From contig NZ_JAFBCU010000001.1 in assembly GCF_016907875.1 (NCBI RefSeq), positions 992,001 to 1,056,000 of the forward strand: a DNA stretch of 64,000 bases, written 5' to 3'. Shown here piece after piece: positions 43,770 through 53,058 of the stretch. The notes under the pieces were generated by a model. That model did not search any database. It was not told where the DNA came from and saw only the letters and a program-made list of their open reading frames with translations. Position numbers and translations under genes: made by a program. This DNA is from Arthrobacter roseus. Its GTDB lineage: Bacteria > Actinomycetota > Actinomycetes > Actinomycetales > Micrococcaceae. Position 1 is the first letter of the stretch. Each line of letters starts with the position of its first letter.

Positions 43770-45944
43770 TCAGGTATGGTTTTTGATGTTGTAGCGCAGG
43801 ATGAGTTCGGTGCCGGGGTATCGGGTCTGTGTGGTGGTGAGTTGTTGGCAGAGTTCGGCGATTGCCGTTGTGGCGCGGGCTGTTGGTAAAGGGTCCAGTG
43901 TGATGGTCAGGTAGCCGGCGGTGGTGGTGTCGATGTCCCCGCTGCTGGTGAGCGCCTGCCGGGTGAGGGTGTGGGCTTCCTTGGTTGCGCGGGCGTATCC
44001 GGTGTTCGTGCGGATTTCCCGGGCGAGGGTGGTGGCGGTGTTGAAGGCTGCCATCCGGATCGCGTGGGTGATTAGTTTGACGTCGGTGTCCAGGACCTGC
44101 TGGCCGGGAGCGAGTTCCCCTAACGCCACCCTGGCGGGGATTTCCTTGTGCACGGTTTCGGCCTGGTCGAGGGCGGCACTGGCGTCTGAAAGCGGGGCGT
44201 TGACCGTGTTCTGCATGGCGTTGGTGATGAGGACTTCGCTGGTTCCCGGGTCCGGGGTTCTGATGGCGAGCATCGCGGCGTGCGTATCGGCCAGTACCTG
44301 GGCATAGTGGGTCCGGGCGGTGAGGACTTTTTGGTAGGCCTTCTTTTTGGCGGGGTTGGGTACCGAGCGGGCGGGGTCGTCATCGGTGCTGGTGTAGGCG
44401 TCGTGGGAATCGAGGTCGAAATGGATGCGGGCGTAGCGGAAGTAGTTCTCCTGCCGCCAGCGGGACCCCATCCGGTGGATCACCTCCCCGGCGGGCAGTT
44501 CGGTGTTGGTGGTGAGGATGTGGATCTGCCGGGTGCCCTCGCCGCTGGCGGCCACGATACGGCTGATCTGCCGCATCTGGAAGGCTTCCCCGGTGCTGGC
44601 CAAGGGCAGGTCAACGACCGTGTCCGCGGCTGTCCAGGTTCTGGTTTCACCGTGGGCGTCAACATGGGTGACGGGTGCGAACAGGCCCCCGGTGATGTTC
44701 TCGGTGGCGCCTTTGCGCCAGGTGAGCACGTCAAAGCCGGTTTCAGCCATGTGTTTGAATAGCGCCGGTGACCAGCCTCCGCGATCAAAGCCAACCATCA
44801 CCGGCCGAGAGTCACCGATAATGGTGCGCAGCTCTGGCAGGAGCCGGCGCAGTTCCCCGGTCAGGGCGGCACCGGGTTCGGCCATCACCACCATCACCGG
44901 GGAGCCCTCCGCGTCAGCGACCCAGGTTTCCTCGGTGGCCGGAGTCGGGAACTTCAGCCTCGTGGAGTGGATCTTCCCGATTTTTCTGCTGCCCTGGTAC
45001 GCGCGGACGTGCCCGTCAACGTAGAGAACGGCGGCCAGGTCCCCGCCGGGTTCACCGGTGTTGTTCAGGTGGTGGGTGGCCAGGACGGTGATCAGTTCCC
45101 CGGCTTTGCCGGTTGCGGCCAGGTGTGTGATTTTACGGCGGATGGTTTTTACTTCTGGCCCCCGGTCCAATCCCAGCACCCGCCCCAGGGCGGCAGGGTC
45201 GAAGCGGGTCGCGCCCTCAGCCCGCGGCTCGCCGGCCAAAGCCCGCAGCACCGCATCGAGAAGAATGGTTTCCAGTCCGTAAAACCCGTCCGGCAACGAC
45301 CCGAAGGTTGCCATAGAGCAGGCCAGCAATCCGGTCTCTTCCAGTGCCGGCAACGCCAGAAACAGACCGGCCAGGGGTACCCGGGCCGCTGGAGCGAAGA
45401 CGGGGCCCGCGGATTCGAGCAACCCGGCCCGGGCCGCTGCCCGCTCCCCGGTCCGGTCCACCGGTTCCGGCAACACCGGCAACACCGGTTCTGTTGGGAC
45501 GGCTGAGACTGCGGGGGCGCCGGCCGGCGAATCCGCCATGTCCACTGCCGGTTCGGCGGGAGCCGGCTCGATGGAGGCCAGTGCACGCCTGACCGTGTCG
45601 GTGGAGACTCCGGCAGCGAGGGCCGTTGCGCGCAGGCTCGCCCCACTGGCACGGTGCCCCCGGATGTCGATGATTTTCGCCCCGGTGAGGACCGTCGGGC
45701 CCTTGGGCCCCTTTTTCACTGACGCCAGCGCCGCAACGCCTTCACCGCTAACGCTGATACGCCAGCGCCGCAAGGATTCCGGGGTGACGCCGAACCCGGC
45801 AGCAACCTCATTTACGCGCGCGGCTCCTACCTGCACCAGTTGCACGGCTGCTAGGCGGCGCAGATCATCCTGGCCGGCATCCCAGACCCAGCACAACTGG
45901 CCGTTGAGGAAGACCTTGCCACCATCGGTGGCGTTTTCCAGCAA
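43770..45944 (-). CDS. Large DDE-type transposase with N-terminal HTH
   Basis: About 724 residues from a possible TTG at 45944. N-terminal HTH segments (VNEVAAGFGVTPESLRRWRI, ASLRATALAAGVSTDTVRRA) are followed by a Pro/Ala-rich linker and a DDE-like domain (VLYVDGHVRAY, PVMVGFDRGGWSPALFKHM, MGSRWRQENYFRYARIH). It resembles large actinobacterial transposase-like proteins often annotated only as putative transposases. The element's right edge is fixed near 45959, where addB sequence begins. The open frame continues through that junction into an addB fragment and on to the IS30 end, giving a chance 774-residue fusion frame. Confidence 0.72.
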   Translation of the reverse strand: MLENATDGGKVFLNGQLCWVWDAGQDDLRRLAAVQLVQVGAARVNEVAAGFGVTPESLRRWRISVSGEGVAALASVKKGPKGPTVLTGAKIIDIRGHRASGASLRATALAAGVSTDTVRRALASIEPAPAEPAVDMADSPAGAPAVSAVPTEPVLPVLPEPVDRTGERAAARAGLLESAGPVFAPAARVPLAGLFLALPALEETGLLACSMATFGSLPDGFYGLETILLDAVLRALAGEPRAEGATRFDPAALGRVLGLDRGPEVKTIRRKITHLAATGKAGELITVLATHHLNNTGEPGGDLAAVLYVDGHVRAYQGSRKIGKIHSTRLKFPTPATEETWVADAEGSPVMVVMAEPGAALTGELRRLLPELRTIIGDSRPVMVGFDRGGWSPALFKHMAETGFDVLTWRKGATENITGGLFAPVTHVDAHGETRTWTAADTVVDLPLASTGEAFQMRQISRIVAASGEGTRQIHILTTNTELPAGEVIHRMGSRWRQENYFRYARIHFDLDSHDAYTSTDDDPARSVPNPAKKKAYQKVLTARTHYAQVLADTHAAMLAIRTPDPGTSEVLITNAMQNTVNAPLSDASAALDQAETVHKEIPARVALGELAPGQQVLDTDVKLITHAIRMAAFNTATTLAREIRTNTGYARATKEAHTLTRQALTSSGDIDTTTAGYLTITLDPLPTARATTAIAELCQQLTTTQTRYPGTELILRYNIKNHT

Positions 45945-46083
45945 CGCCGCCGACGAACCGAGGACTTCCTGCGTCAGCTGGGGGAGGGCGTCCGCTTGCT
46001 GTGTTTCTGGATGCTCTGCTTCGGGCTGCGGCTGGACCGATTCGAGGACGACGGGGGTCCGCGCTATGGCGCGGGCAGTGGCT

Positions 46084-47178
46084 CTTGGTGTCAAGCGGTG
46101 GTAGCAACATTGTCGTTGAGTAGTTTGGTGAATACTTCTCGTGGCGTGAGGTAGCCCAGGGTGGCGCGTGGGCGGTCATTGATTTCATCGGCGATAGCGT
46201 CGAGGTAGGGCTGGTGGCTGGTGATCTCGATACCTTTGGGTAGATACTCCCTGATCAGTCCGTTCGTGTTCTCATTCGAGCCCCGCTCCCAAGGAGAGTG
46301 GGGGTGGGCGAAATAGACCGGCAGGTCCGTGGCGACGGTTAGCTGGGCGTGGCGGGCCATCTCGGTTCCCTGATCCCAAGTGAGGGAGCCGCGCATCAGT
46401 GCCGGCAGATCATTGACCCGATCAATGAGCACATCAGCCAGGCCAGTGGCCTTCTTGCCCTCGGGCAGGCCCAGCATGATCAGGAACCTACTGGAGCGCT
46501 CCACCAGAGTAGCCACAGCGGTCTTGCCTGCCCTGCCGACCACCAGATCCCCTTCCCACGACCCAGGAACACGACGATCCGATGCGGTTTCGGGCCGGTC
46601 ATCGATACTGACCATCCCGATGATCCTCCCGCCAGTACGCTCACCAAGGGGCTTGCGACGCTTCCTAGCGGTGCGCTTGGATTGCAGCAGGATCCCTTCC
46701 CGTGCGAGCTCGCCTTTAGGCATCGCGTAAATCCACCGGTAGATCGCTTCGTGAGACACAGTCCGGCCTTGCGCGTCGGGAGATTTCACCATGGTCTCAA
46801 CGCTGGAGTCAGCGGCCTCCAAAAGCAAACGCCCAGCTACTTGACGTGGTGTCCTGGAGCGGAACAAGTCCGCTTTCACCCGGGCAGCGAGGACCGGGTC
46901 CGTACCGATCTTGCGGGTCTGAGGGCGCCTCCGGCGATCCTCTGCCTTACAGTCCGCGGTCACCGGCTTGTAGCCACGAGTCTTCGTCGAGTTTCGGTTC
47001 CGTTCCCGCCACACGATCGTATGGTCCCTGCCGATCTCCACCCCGATCTGTCGGTCCGTATGACCAGCCCGGATCCCCACCGCAATGTCCGCCCGATCAG
47101 CAAACGTCAACAACCTCCGCGCCACCAGCAACTCCCTCTATGCAACTATGTTTGTTGCTACGACGCTATGACACCAAG
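46084..47178 (-). mobile_element. IS30-family insertion sequence, complete
   Basis: 1095 bp. The ends match as 26-bp imperfect inverted repeats with outer nine bases CTTGGTGTC perfect and inner GTAGCAACA shared. A 3-bp target duplication GCT flanks it (46081-46083 and 47179-47181). Removing it rejoins the addB fragment in frame (VADQPA/TARAIAR), which fixes the insertion point. Confidence 0.92.
46091..47131 (-). CDS. IS30-family transposase
   Basis: 346 residues. N-terminal HTH (ADIAVGIRAGHTDRQIGVEI, then RDHTIVWRERNRN), then the DDE domain: VPGSWEGDLVVGRAGKTAVA, SLTWDQGTEMARH and HSPWERGSNENTNGLIREYL supply the three acidic residues. Starts at a TTG preceded by GAGGGAG. The length is normal, so the element is probably active. 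A deleted relative is at 31788-31990. Confidence 0.92.
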   Translation of the reverse strand: MLVARRLLTFADRADIAVGIRAGHTDRQIGVEIGRDHTIVWRERNRNSTKTRGYKPVTADCKAEDRRRRPQTRKIGTDPVLAARVKADLFRSRTPRQVAGRLLLEAADSSVETMVKSPDAQGRTVSHEAIYRWIYAMPKGELAREGILLQSKRTARKRRKPLGERTGGRIIGMVSIDDRPETASDRRVPGSWEGDLVVGRAGKTAVATLVERSSRFLIMLGLPEGKKATGLADVLIDRVNDLPALMRGSLTWDQGTEMARHAQLTVATDLPVYFAHPHSPWERGSNENTNGLIREYLPKGIEITSHQPYLDAIADEINDRPRATLGYLTPREVFTKLLNDNVATTA

Positions 47179-47570
47179 GCTGGTTGGTCTGCGACTGGTG
47201 CGAAGATGCCGGGTTGTTCGGTGAGTGCTTTGCTGGTCGCGCCGAGTCTGATGGTCGGCGGCAGCGGGGCACGGCCACACACTGCTGGGTGCGCTGCGAT
47301 GAGTTCGGTTGCGAGATCGTGCAGCCTGTAGGCGTGAATGGCTACGCTTCCCGTGCCGTTGTTGAGTGTCCTGCCGAGGTAGCGCGTGACGTCCAGGCCG
47401 GAGGCGTGCGAGGGGACCATAACGGTGACCGGTGCGAGCGGGTTGGTGGCTTGGGCTTCCGTGACGATGCGGGCTAGTTCTGCCAGCGCGTGGCTCGTTG
47501 CAGACCAGTGCGGATCGCTCAATCAGTGCCCCCTTGTTGACGTGATCTACAACATAGCAGTTGGGTGTGG

Positions 47571-47650
47571 TTGGGTCCCTAGGTAGGAGCCCGGTTGGCA
47601 TGGATCACTAAACAGGGCCCATGCCAGCTGGGCTGCTAATAGGGACCCAA
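47571..47650. repeat. Back-to-back IS-associated repeats forming a large imperfect palindrome
   Basis: Copy B (47571-47601, minus strand) equals copy A at 31756; copy C (47621-47650, plus strand) is a degenerate form. They face each other around GATCACTAAACAGGGCCC. That centre and copy C have the same layout as the pre-insertion target of ISL3 copy 1 (CACTAAACAGGG then ATGCCA). Confidence 0.75.
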
Positions 47651-47979
47651 CCAGGGGTTCTGTAGGGCGGGCTGAATAAGAAGTCAGTTCTACGAACGGT
47701 CGCCTTCGAATCATAGAGGCGAATCCTAGAGACACTCGGCGACGTGCCCGATTTGGTGTACCCGGTATATTCCTTCGGTGCTCGATGTGTTGTTGAAAAG
47801 ATGAGGCGACGCCAACAAACTTTGGTCACTGTTCGAAGGCACTTGTCTGAGCGCGGCCGATATTACGCCGTCCGGCCAGCTTGACCTAACAGCCCCTTGT
47901 CGGCGTTTCGTTGAAGCAGGAAGAAACGTCGGCCATGTGCCTCGTCAATGTCAAAAAGCTTTGTAATGACCAAGTAACT
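47651..47979. other. Region without recognisable genes
   Basis: No supported ORF, RNA or repeat was found between the palindromic repeats and the ISL3 remnant. Short open frames on both strands show no family motif. Confidence 0.4.
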
Positions 47980-48782
47980 GGCTCTTCGCGTTTCGTGGTG
48001 AATACCAGATCGCTGAGATGAACTTATGACGCCGTCGGGGAGGCACTTCTTAGTAGGATACGTAATTTATGGTTGATCGGCCGCAAGGCTTCCTATAAAC
48101 CACAGACGGCAGCGACATCCTAAGTCGGTTCGTGGGTGGCGAAGACATCATCGATGTCGTTTTTTTCCGGCGTCGGAGAGCGTGTCGTAGTCGCGCAGCA
48201 GCAACCGCCTAGTCGAGTCCGCTGACGGCAGGGCCGCGGCTGCGGCGAGTACAACCGCGTTGACCAGCCACCACGGCACCCCGAGCGGGTCAGCGACCTC
48301 GCTTGCCGCTCTGCCGGAGGAGACTACGGCGTCCTTGAGTCTGGGCGTAGACCGGGCGAAGCGGGGAACCTGTGGGGTCGACTCGGCAAAGGCCTTCCGG
48401 GTGCAGGCAGGCTCGGCACAGAAGAGCCGGCGCTTGGCCCACCACACGCTAACCGGCCTGGCGATAAGAATGTGACGAACCCGCTGTCTCCGTCTCGAAT
48501 GCACCCGGTCGGAAAGCATGCCGCAGCCAGGGCAATCCGTGGTGAAGATCGAAGCGACCCTGACAACACGGATACCATCACCGTCCGTAGCGGCGATGGC
48601 GATTCGGTAATCGGGCAGGTTAAGACAGTGTCGTCGCCGCATTCGGGCACGATTGGGTACGCCGGATCAATGCTCGTGGTTCCTGACTTGAGAAGAATGC
48701 TTAGACGCGCATCTCTCCAGGGCCACAGGCGCTTAATTTACTTTGATACGAATCTCGGAATCACCACCGACCGGGAAGAACC
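47980..48782 (-). mobile_element. ISL3-family element with large internal deletion
   Basis: Both ends survive: GGCTCTTCGCGTTTCGTGGT at 47980 and, read inward on the minus strand from 48782, GGTTCTTCCCGGTCGGTGGT. The transposase text (LNLPDYRIAIAATDGDGIRV, CPGCGMLSDRVHSRRRQRV, CAEPACTRKAFAE) is similar but not identical to the two intact copies. It jumps from the HTH region (ALPSADS) to TRRLLLRDYDTLSDAGKK, losing most of the DDE domain. About 800 bp remain of roughly 1450. No matching target duplication flanks it. Confidence 0.88.
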
Positions 48783-48989
48783 GGTTTACGTGTAGCATCC
48801 GTTGTACGGGCAATATCGCCCGTGACGCTATTGGGGGAAGCGATCATGATCATAACTGTCGGCAGGTGCAAGCGAGCGCCTCTGCGGCCCGCGCTCTTCG
48901 GCGAGTTCCCTCCATGCACGTCCATCACCGCACCCACCCCGCATGCTTCGGTTCGCACGTTGGTCGGGTGTCCTATGGAAGGACTCTTG

Positions 48990-49915
48990 TGAGCCAAACT
49001 CCCTATACATCCCCCTATCCTCCAGCCAATGGTTATGGACAGATACAACAAAGCAATAAGTCCTTCCTCGTAACATGGCTGCTGTCCCTCCTGCTCGGCA
49101 TTTTAGGCATCGATCGGTTCTACCTGGGCAAAGTCGGAACTGGCATCCTGAAGCTGATCACCCTTGGTGGGCTGGGCGTCTGGGCCCTCATCGACCTCAT
49201 CTTGGTGCTTGCCAACAAGACCAGGGACAAGCAAGGTCTTCCGCTGGAGGGCTACGACAAGAACAAGAAGGTGGCGCTGATTGTCACAGGCGTTCTGATT
49301 CTTCTGAGCATCGTCGTCAACTCAGTCCAGGCTGGCTCCTCCAACTCGGTTGCGCCCGCTGCTTCCACTCCTACGGCAACCCCGACAGCACAGATCGCGA
49401 CGGCTACTCCAACGCCCACAACGGATCCTGCTGTTGCAGCGGCCGAGGCGAAAGCGTCTGCCAAAGCGAAGTCCGAGGCTGACGCTGCTGCCAAAGCTAA
49501 GGCTGACGCGGACGCCGCTGCTGCCAAAGCTAAGGCTGACGCGGACGCCGCTGCTGCTAAAGCCAAGGCAGAGGCCGATGCGGCAGCTCAGGCAAAAGCC
49601 GAGGCCGAGGCGGAGGCGAAGAGAGGGACGGTCAGCCAGCAGAACGCCACGCGGAAGGCTGCTAGCTACCTCGATTTCAGCGCCTTTTCGCGCAGCGGCT
49701 TGATCTCGCAACTGGAGTACAACAAGTTTTCAACTGAGGATGCGACGTGGGCCGTTGACCACGTGACCGTCGACTGGAACGCACAGGCAGCCAAGAAAGC
49801 CAAAAGCTACTTGGAGTTCAGCTCCTTCTCGCGCTCCGGACTGGTCGACCAGTTGCTCTACAACAGCTTCACCCCGGAGCAAGCCGAGTACGGAGTGGCT
49901 CAGACAGGTCTCTAG
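48990..49915 (+). CDS. TM2-domain protein with C-terminal Ltp repeats
   Basis: 308 residues from GTG 48990 (GGAAGGA at 48978-48984). In order: a Pro/Tyr-rich lead, a TM2 domain (FLVTWLLSLLLGILGIDRFY, GVWALIDLILVLANKTRD), a third hydrophobic segment (KVALIVTGVLILLSIVVNSV), a Thr/Pro stretch, and an Ala/Lys/Asp/Glu-rich coiled region built on an 11-residue repeat. It ends with two Ltp repeats (ASYLDFSAFSRSGLISQLEY and KSYLEFSSFSRSGLVDQLLY). Ltp domains occur in a Streptococcus prophage lipoprotein that blocks superinfection and in many actinobacterial surface proteins. It is likely membrane-anchored with the repeats outside. Confidence 0.85.
49479..49600 (+). repeat. 33-bp tandem coding repeats in the Ltp gene
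   Basis: Units of 33 nt (GCTGACGCGGACGCCGCTGC plus 13 more) repeat about three times and encode Ala-Lys-Asp-rich coiled protein. Such a tract can change length by slippage, varying the distance between membrane and Ltp repeats. Confidence 0.8.
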
Positions 49916-51227
49916 CGGTCTGTCTCAGTCTTATTTCTAGTCTCGCCTGGGAGCAGCCCGAGAGCCCATCCGGTGATCCTCGCGATGGGGCTCCCGCTCA
50001 AGAAGACTCGTCTGCCCTGTGCACGCTTTTCTAAACGTATCCCCTCGTGTGCGCTATTTGTGTGCACTGTGTAGATGCCAAAGAGACAGAACAACGCTCA
50101 TGCGCATTACAGATGGTTCATATCATCAGGTCTACTGCGCCGCTATGCCGTCCTAGAGTGAAACCCAGCAAACGTCCCTCATCGGGCCGCCCGGGCCGGT
50201 TTGTTATCGGCTGGAGGATGCGCACGACGAGAAAAATATGGAGAGAACAAGCACGCGATTCGCGGATCCAGTTTAACGTGGGACAGGATGGCTTTCCTCT
50301 TAGAGCGTCCGCTAAACTACGACAAGGATTGAATACCGCGGGTGCGAATAGTATTTACTTTGGGGAGACGGTATCTGGCGCTTCGAGCTCTGGCATCGTC
50401 ATGTTCAGGGATGGGCTCGGGGTGGAAGCAGAAGTCGAATCCGCCCTCGTTTTTCCGTTTATCATGCGAGAAAACATGAAGAAGAGGCACGGGGGAGCCT
50501 CTTCGGTTCGTGCTGGCCCCTCATGCACCGACCTCAGTAAGGCCTCTTTCAACCGATGAGCTGATTCTATTCCCGAATACTGCGCAGTACTTTGCGGCGT
50601 GGGCCGATACGCGCAGGGAAAGGCGGGGAGCGTTGATTCGCGCGCAAATAGCGTCAGAGCGCTACTAGAGCCTTTTGGGAGGTGGTCCTTACAGCTTCAC
50701 CGCGGCGAAGCTGCTTTGGCTCACGGCTGGTTAGAGTACCTTCGCTCGGCAAGTGTTTTCAAACATAGATAGTCAATCTTGGCGGGCCAACCAGTCGCTC
50801 CCGGCATTCATTCCACTTGACGATGTCGCTTCCGGGGATGAAATTGCTCAGGGATTAAGACTATGTGTTGAGCAAGCGTAAGCGGAACTGCTCGGACGCC
50901 CGAAGTCACTGGGCTGGGCTCAGCCTGGACGCGTTAAGAAGGTGCTAGTTTTTGGTGATTGATATGTCCCGCAGGCGATCATCACGTGCAGGTGAAGCGG
51001 CCCGATACTGTAGCTCCGTGTTCCTCTCCACCGCGAATCCGACACTCATCCTCGTGAGCTCGCTTGGCCTGAGTAACCCTTCACTAGCTGCCCGCCATGA
51101 TGAAGGAGGCATTGAGGCTTGGTGTCATAGCGTCTGCCATCCCAAGCGTGCTGACAATTCGAAACTCTCTGTCCAAGTAAACCGTCTATTGGGAAGGCTT
51201 ACCGCGACAGTGGATTACCCTGGGTGA
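49916..51227. other. 1.3-kb stretch without a supported gene
   Basis: A hairpin at 49959-49992 (GAGAGCCCATC paired with GATGGGGCTCCC) may end the Ltp transcript. A compact inverted repeat (GAAGAGGC ... GCCTCTTC, 50479-50502) stands in the middle. Open frames at 50047-50559 and 50952-51227 lack RBS, family motifs and normal codon bias. The last 200 nt should contain the promoter of the helicase gene. Confidence 0.45.
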
Positions 51228-51610
51228 ATGAGTGAACTAAATGGGGAAAAGGCTGCGGGAAAATTGCCGGAAGGTCTCTATGAATCGCTGGTTACGGAGC
51301 TTCTTAGGACTCGTCTGGCCAAGTCGCCCGAGCTGCAGCCAGGGATAGAAAGCGTCGATTTGGATTATGCGGTGGACCTATTGTCCCGGCATATCGAGAA
51401 GGCCGTCCGAGCGGGCCTGCAGTCTACTAAGCCCGAAGAACGTCTTCCGCTAGCGAACCGCATTCTGCGTGAGCTCGACTCAGGAAATCGACTCGAGGAC
51501 GGCCCTAAGCAACTTCGATCGCTCTACGTTCCGGACACCCTCAAGCGCCGGAACCTGCGGAGACCCACCACCAACCTTTCCGATTCGGCACTTCTGACAA
51601 ATGGTAAGGA

Positions 51611-53058
51611 GGCTCTTCACGGTTGGTGGTGAATCCGGGGTTCGTGTCGTAGCAAAGTAAGGGCCCGTGGCCCTGTTGAGATGGATGTGTCTAGCATTCT
51701 TCTCAAGTCAGGAACCACGAGCCTTGAACCAGCCTACCCAGTCGTGCCCGGATGCGGCGACGACACTGTTCAATCTGCCCGACTACCGAATCGTCACCGC
51801 CGTTACGAACGGTGACGGTATCCGTGTTGTCACCATCGCCTCGGACTTCCCGCCGGGCTGCCCTGGCTGCGGCATGATTTCCACCCGGGTGCATTCGAGA
51901 CGGAGACAGCGGGTTCGCGACATCCTTGTCGCCGGGCTGGTGAGCGTGTGGTGGGCCAAGCGCCGGTTCTTCTGTGACGAACCTGCCTGCACCCGGAAGA
52001 CCTTTGCCGAGTCGACCCCGCAAGTGCCCCGCTTCGCCCGGTCTACGGCCAGACTCAAGGACACGCTCAAAGACGCCGTCGTCTCCTCCGGCAGAGCGGC
52101 CAGCGAGGTCGCGGCCGCGTTCGGGGTCTCCTGGTGGCTGGTCAACACTGTTGTTGTCGCTGCCGCCCTGGCGCTGCCATCGGTGGACCTGCTGACCCCG
52201 GCACGGCTGGGGATCGATGAGCACCGCTACCGATCCGTGCGCTGGTTCAAGGACCAGCAGAGCGGGAAATGGTCCCGGTTCGAGCCATGGATGTCCACCA
52301 TCGTCGATGTCGATTCCGGCCAGGTACTGGGCATCGTGAACGGCCGCGACAGCCACGGCGTCGGGGCTTGGCTCAAGTCCCGACCCGCCGCCTGGCTGGC
52401 CGGCATCGAAACGGTCGGGATCGACCCGTCGGCGGCGTTCCGCAAAGCCCTGCGCGAGCACCTGCCCGACGCCGCCGTCTCAGTGGATCACTTCCACCTC
52501 GTCTTGCTGGCCAATGACATGCTCACCGGGGTCCGCCAGCGCGTCGCCCGGGAGCAACACGGGCGCCGCGGCCTGAAAACGGACAAGGCCTGGGCCCACA
52601 GGCGGTTGCTGCTGCGCGGCTACGACACGCTCTCCGACGCCGGCAAGAAACGACTCGATGATGTCTTCGCCACCGATGATCCGACCCAGGAACTCGCCGC
52701 CGCCTGGGGAGTGAAGGAAGCACTGCGACTGATGCTTTCCAGTAGCAATCCGGCCAGCGTCCAAGAGCGAAAAGAGTTCTTTGAGCGCCAGGTCAAGTCG
52801 GCGGCGATGATGGAAACTGATCGGCTGCTGACCACCGTGACCAAGTGGTGGCCAGAGATCCAAACACTGCTCGACACCCGGGTCACCACGGCGAAAGTCG
52901 AGGCAGCCAACACGATGATCAAAAACATCAAACGGATTGCTCGAGGGTTCCGCAATCCGACCAATTACCAATCACGTATCCTATTGAGAAGTGCTGCCCG
53001 GACGGTGGCATGAAATTCATCTCAGCGGGCTGATATTCACCACGAAACGCGAAGAGCC
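51611..53058 (+). mobile_element. ISL3-family insertion sequence, copy 2, complete
   Basis: Same 1448-bp length and ends as copy 1, with its own 8-bp target duplication GGTAAGGA (51603-51610 and 53059-53066). The two copies appear identical and are in direct orientation 21.3 kb apart. It interrupts the PLD-helicase gene after codon 128. Confidence 0.95.
51724..53013 (+). CDS. ISL3-family transposase, copy 2
   Basis: The 429-residue product is identical to that of copy 1 (30408-31697). The identity implies recent transposition, probably from one copy to the other or from a common source in the genome. Transcription runs in the same direction as the interrupted helicase gene, so read-through could reach its 3' part. 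Confidence 0.92.
   Translation: MNQPTQSCPDAATTLFNLPDYRIVTAVTNGDGIRVVTIASDFPPGCPGCGMISTRVHSRRRQRVRDILVAGLVSVWWAKRRFFCDEPACTRKTFAESTPQVPRFARSTARLKDTLKDAVVSSGRAASEVAAAFGVSWWLVNTVVVAAALALPSVDLLTPARLGIDEHRYRSVRWFKDQQSGKWSRFEPWMSTIVDVDSGQVLGIVNGRDSHGVGAWLKSRPAAWLAGIETVGIDPSAAFRKALREHLPDAAVSVDHFHLVLLANDMLTGVRQRVAREQHGRRGLKTDKAWAHRRLLLRGYDTLSDAGKKRLDDVFATDDPTQELAAAWGVKEALRLMLSSSNPASVQERKEFFERQVKSAAMMETDRLLTTVTKWWPEIQTLLDTRVTTAKVEAANTMIKNIKRIARGFRNPTNYQSRILLRSAARTVA

Larger units (their letters stand above)
45960..47565 (-). pseudogene. addB: Diverged 5' fragment of addB, split by IS30 and cut by a transposase element
   Basis: From 47522 leftward the text (MSDPHWSATSHALAELARIV ... EQPGIFAPVADQPA) parallels addB residues 1 to about 124. 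After the IS30 insertion it resumes (ATARAIARTPVVLESVQP, PQLTQEVL) to about residue 165, then stops at the large transposase element near 45959. Protein differences from the resident addB are scattered (roughly one residue in ten), yet about 45 nt of upstream DNA match exactly. It is in the same orientation as addB, 20.6 kb away. Confidence 0.88.

Noticed and set aside
49479-49600. Short tandem repeats that might suggest a CRISPR array
   Set aside because: They are continuous 33-bp coding repeats without spacers and encode an Ala/Lys-rich coiled tract in the Ltp protein.
50047-50559. 170-residue open frame in the 1.3-kb spacer
   Set aside because: Mixed composition without motifs, no convincing RBS, and its end covers a hairpin; coding not supported.
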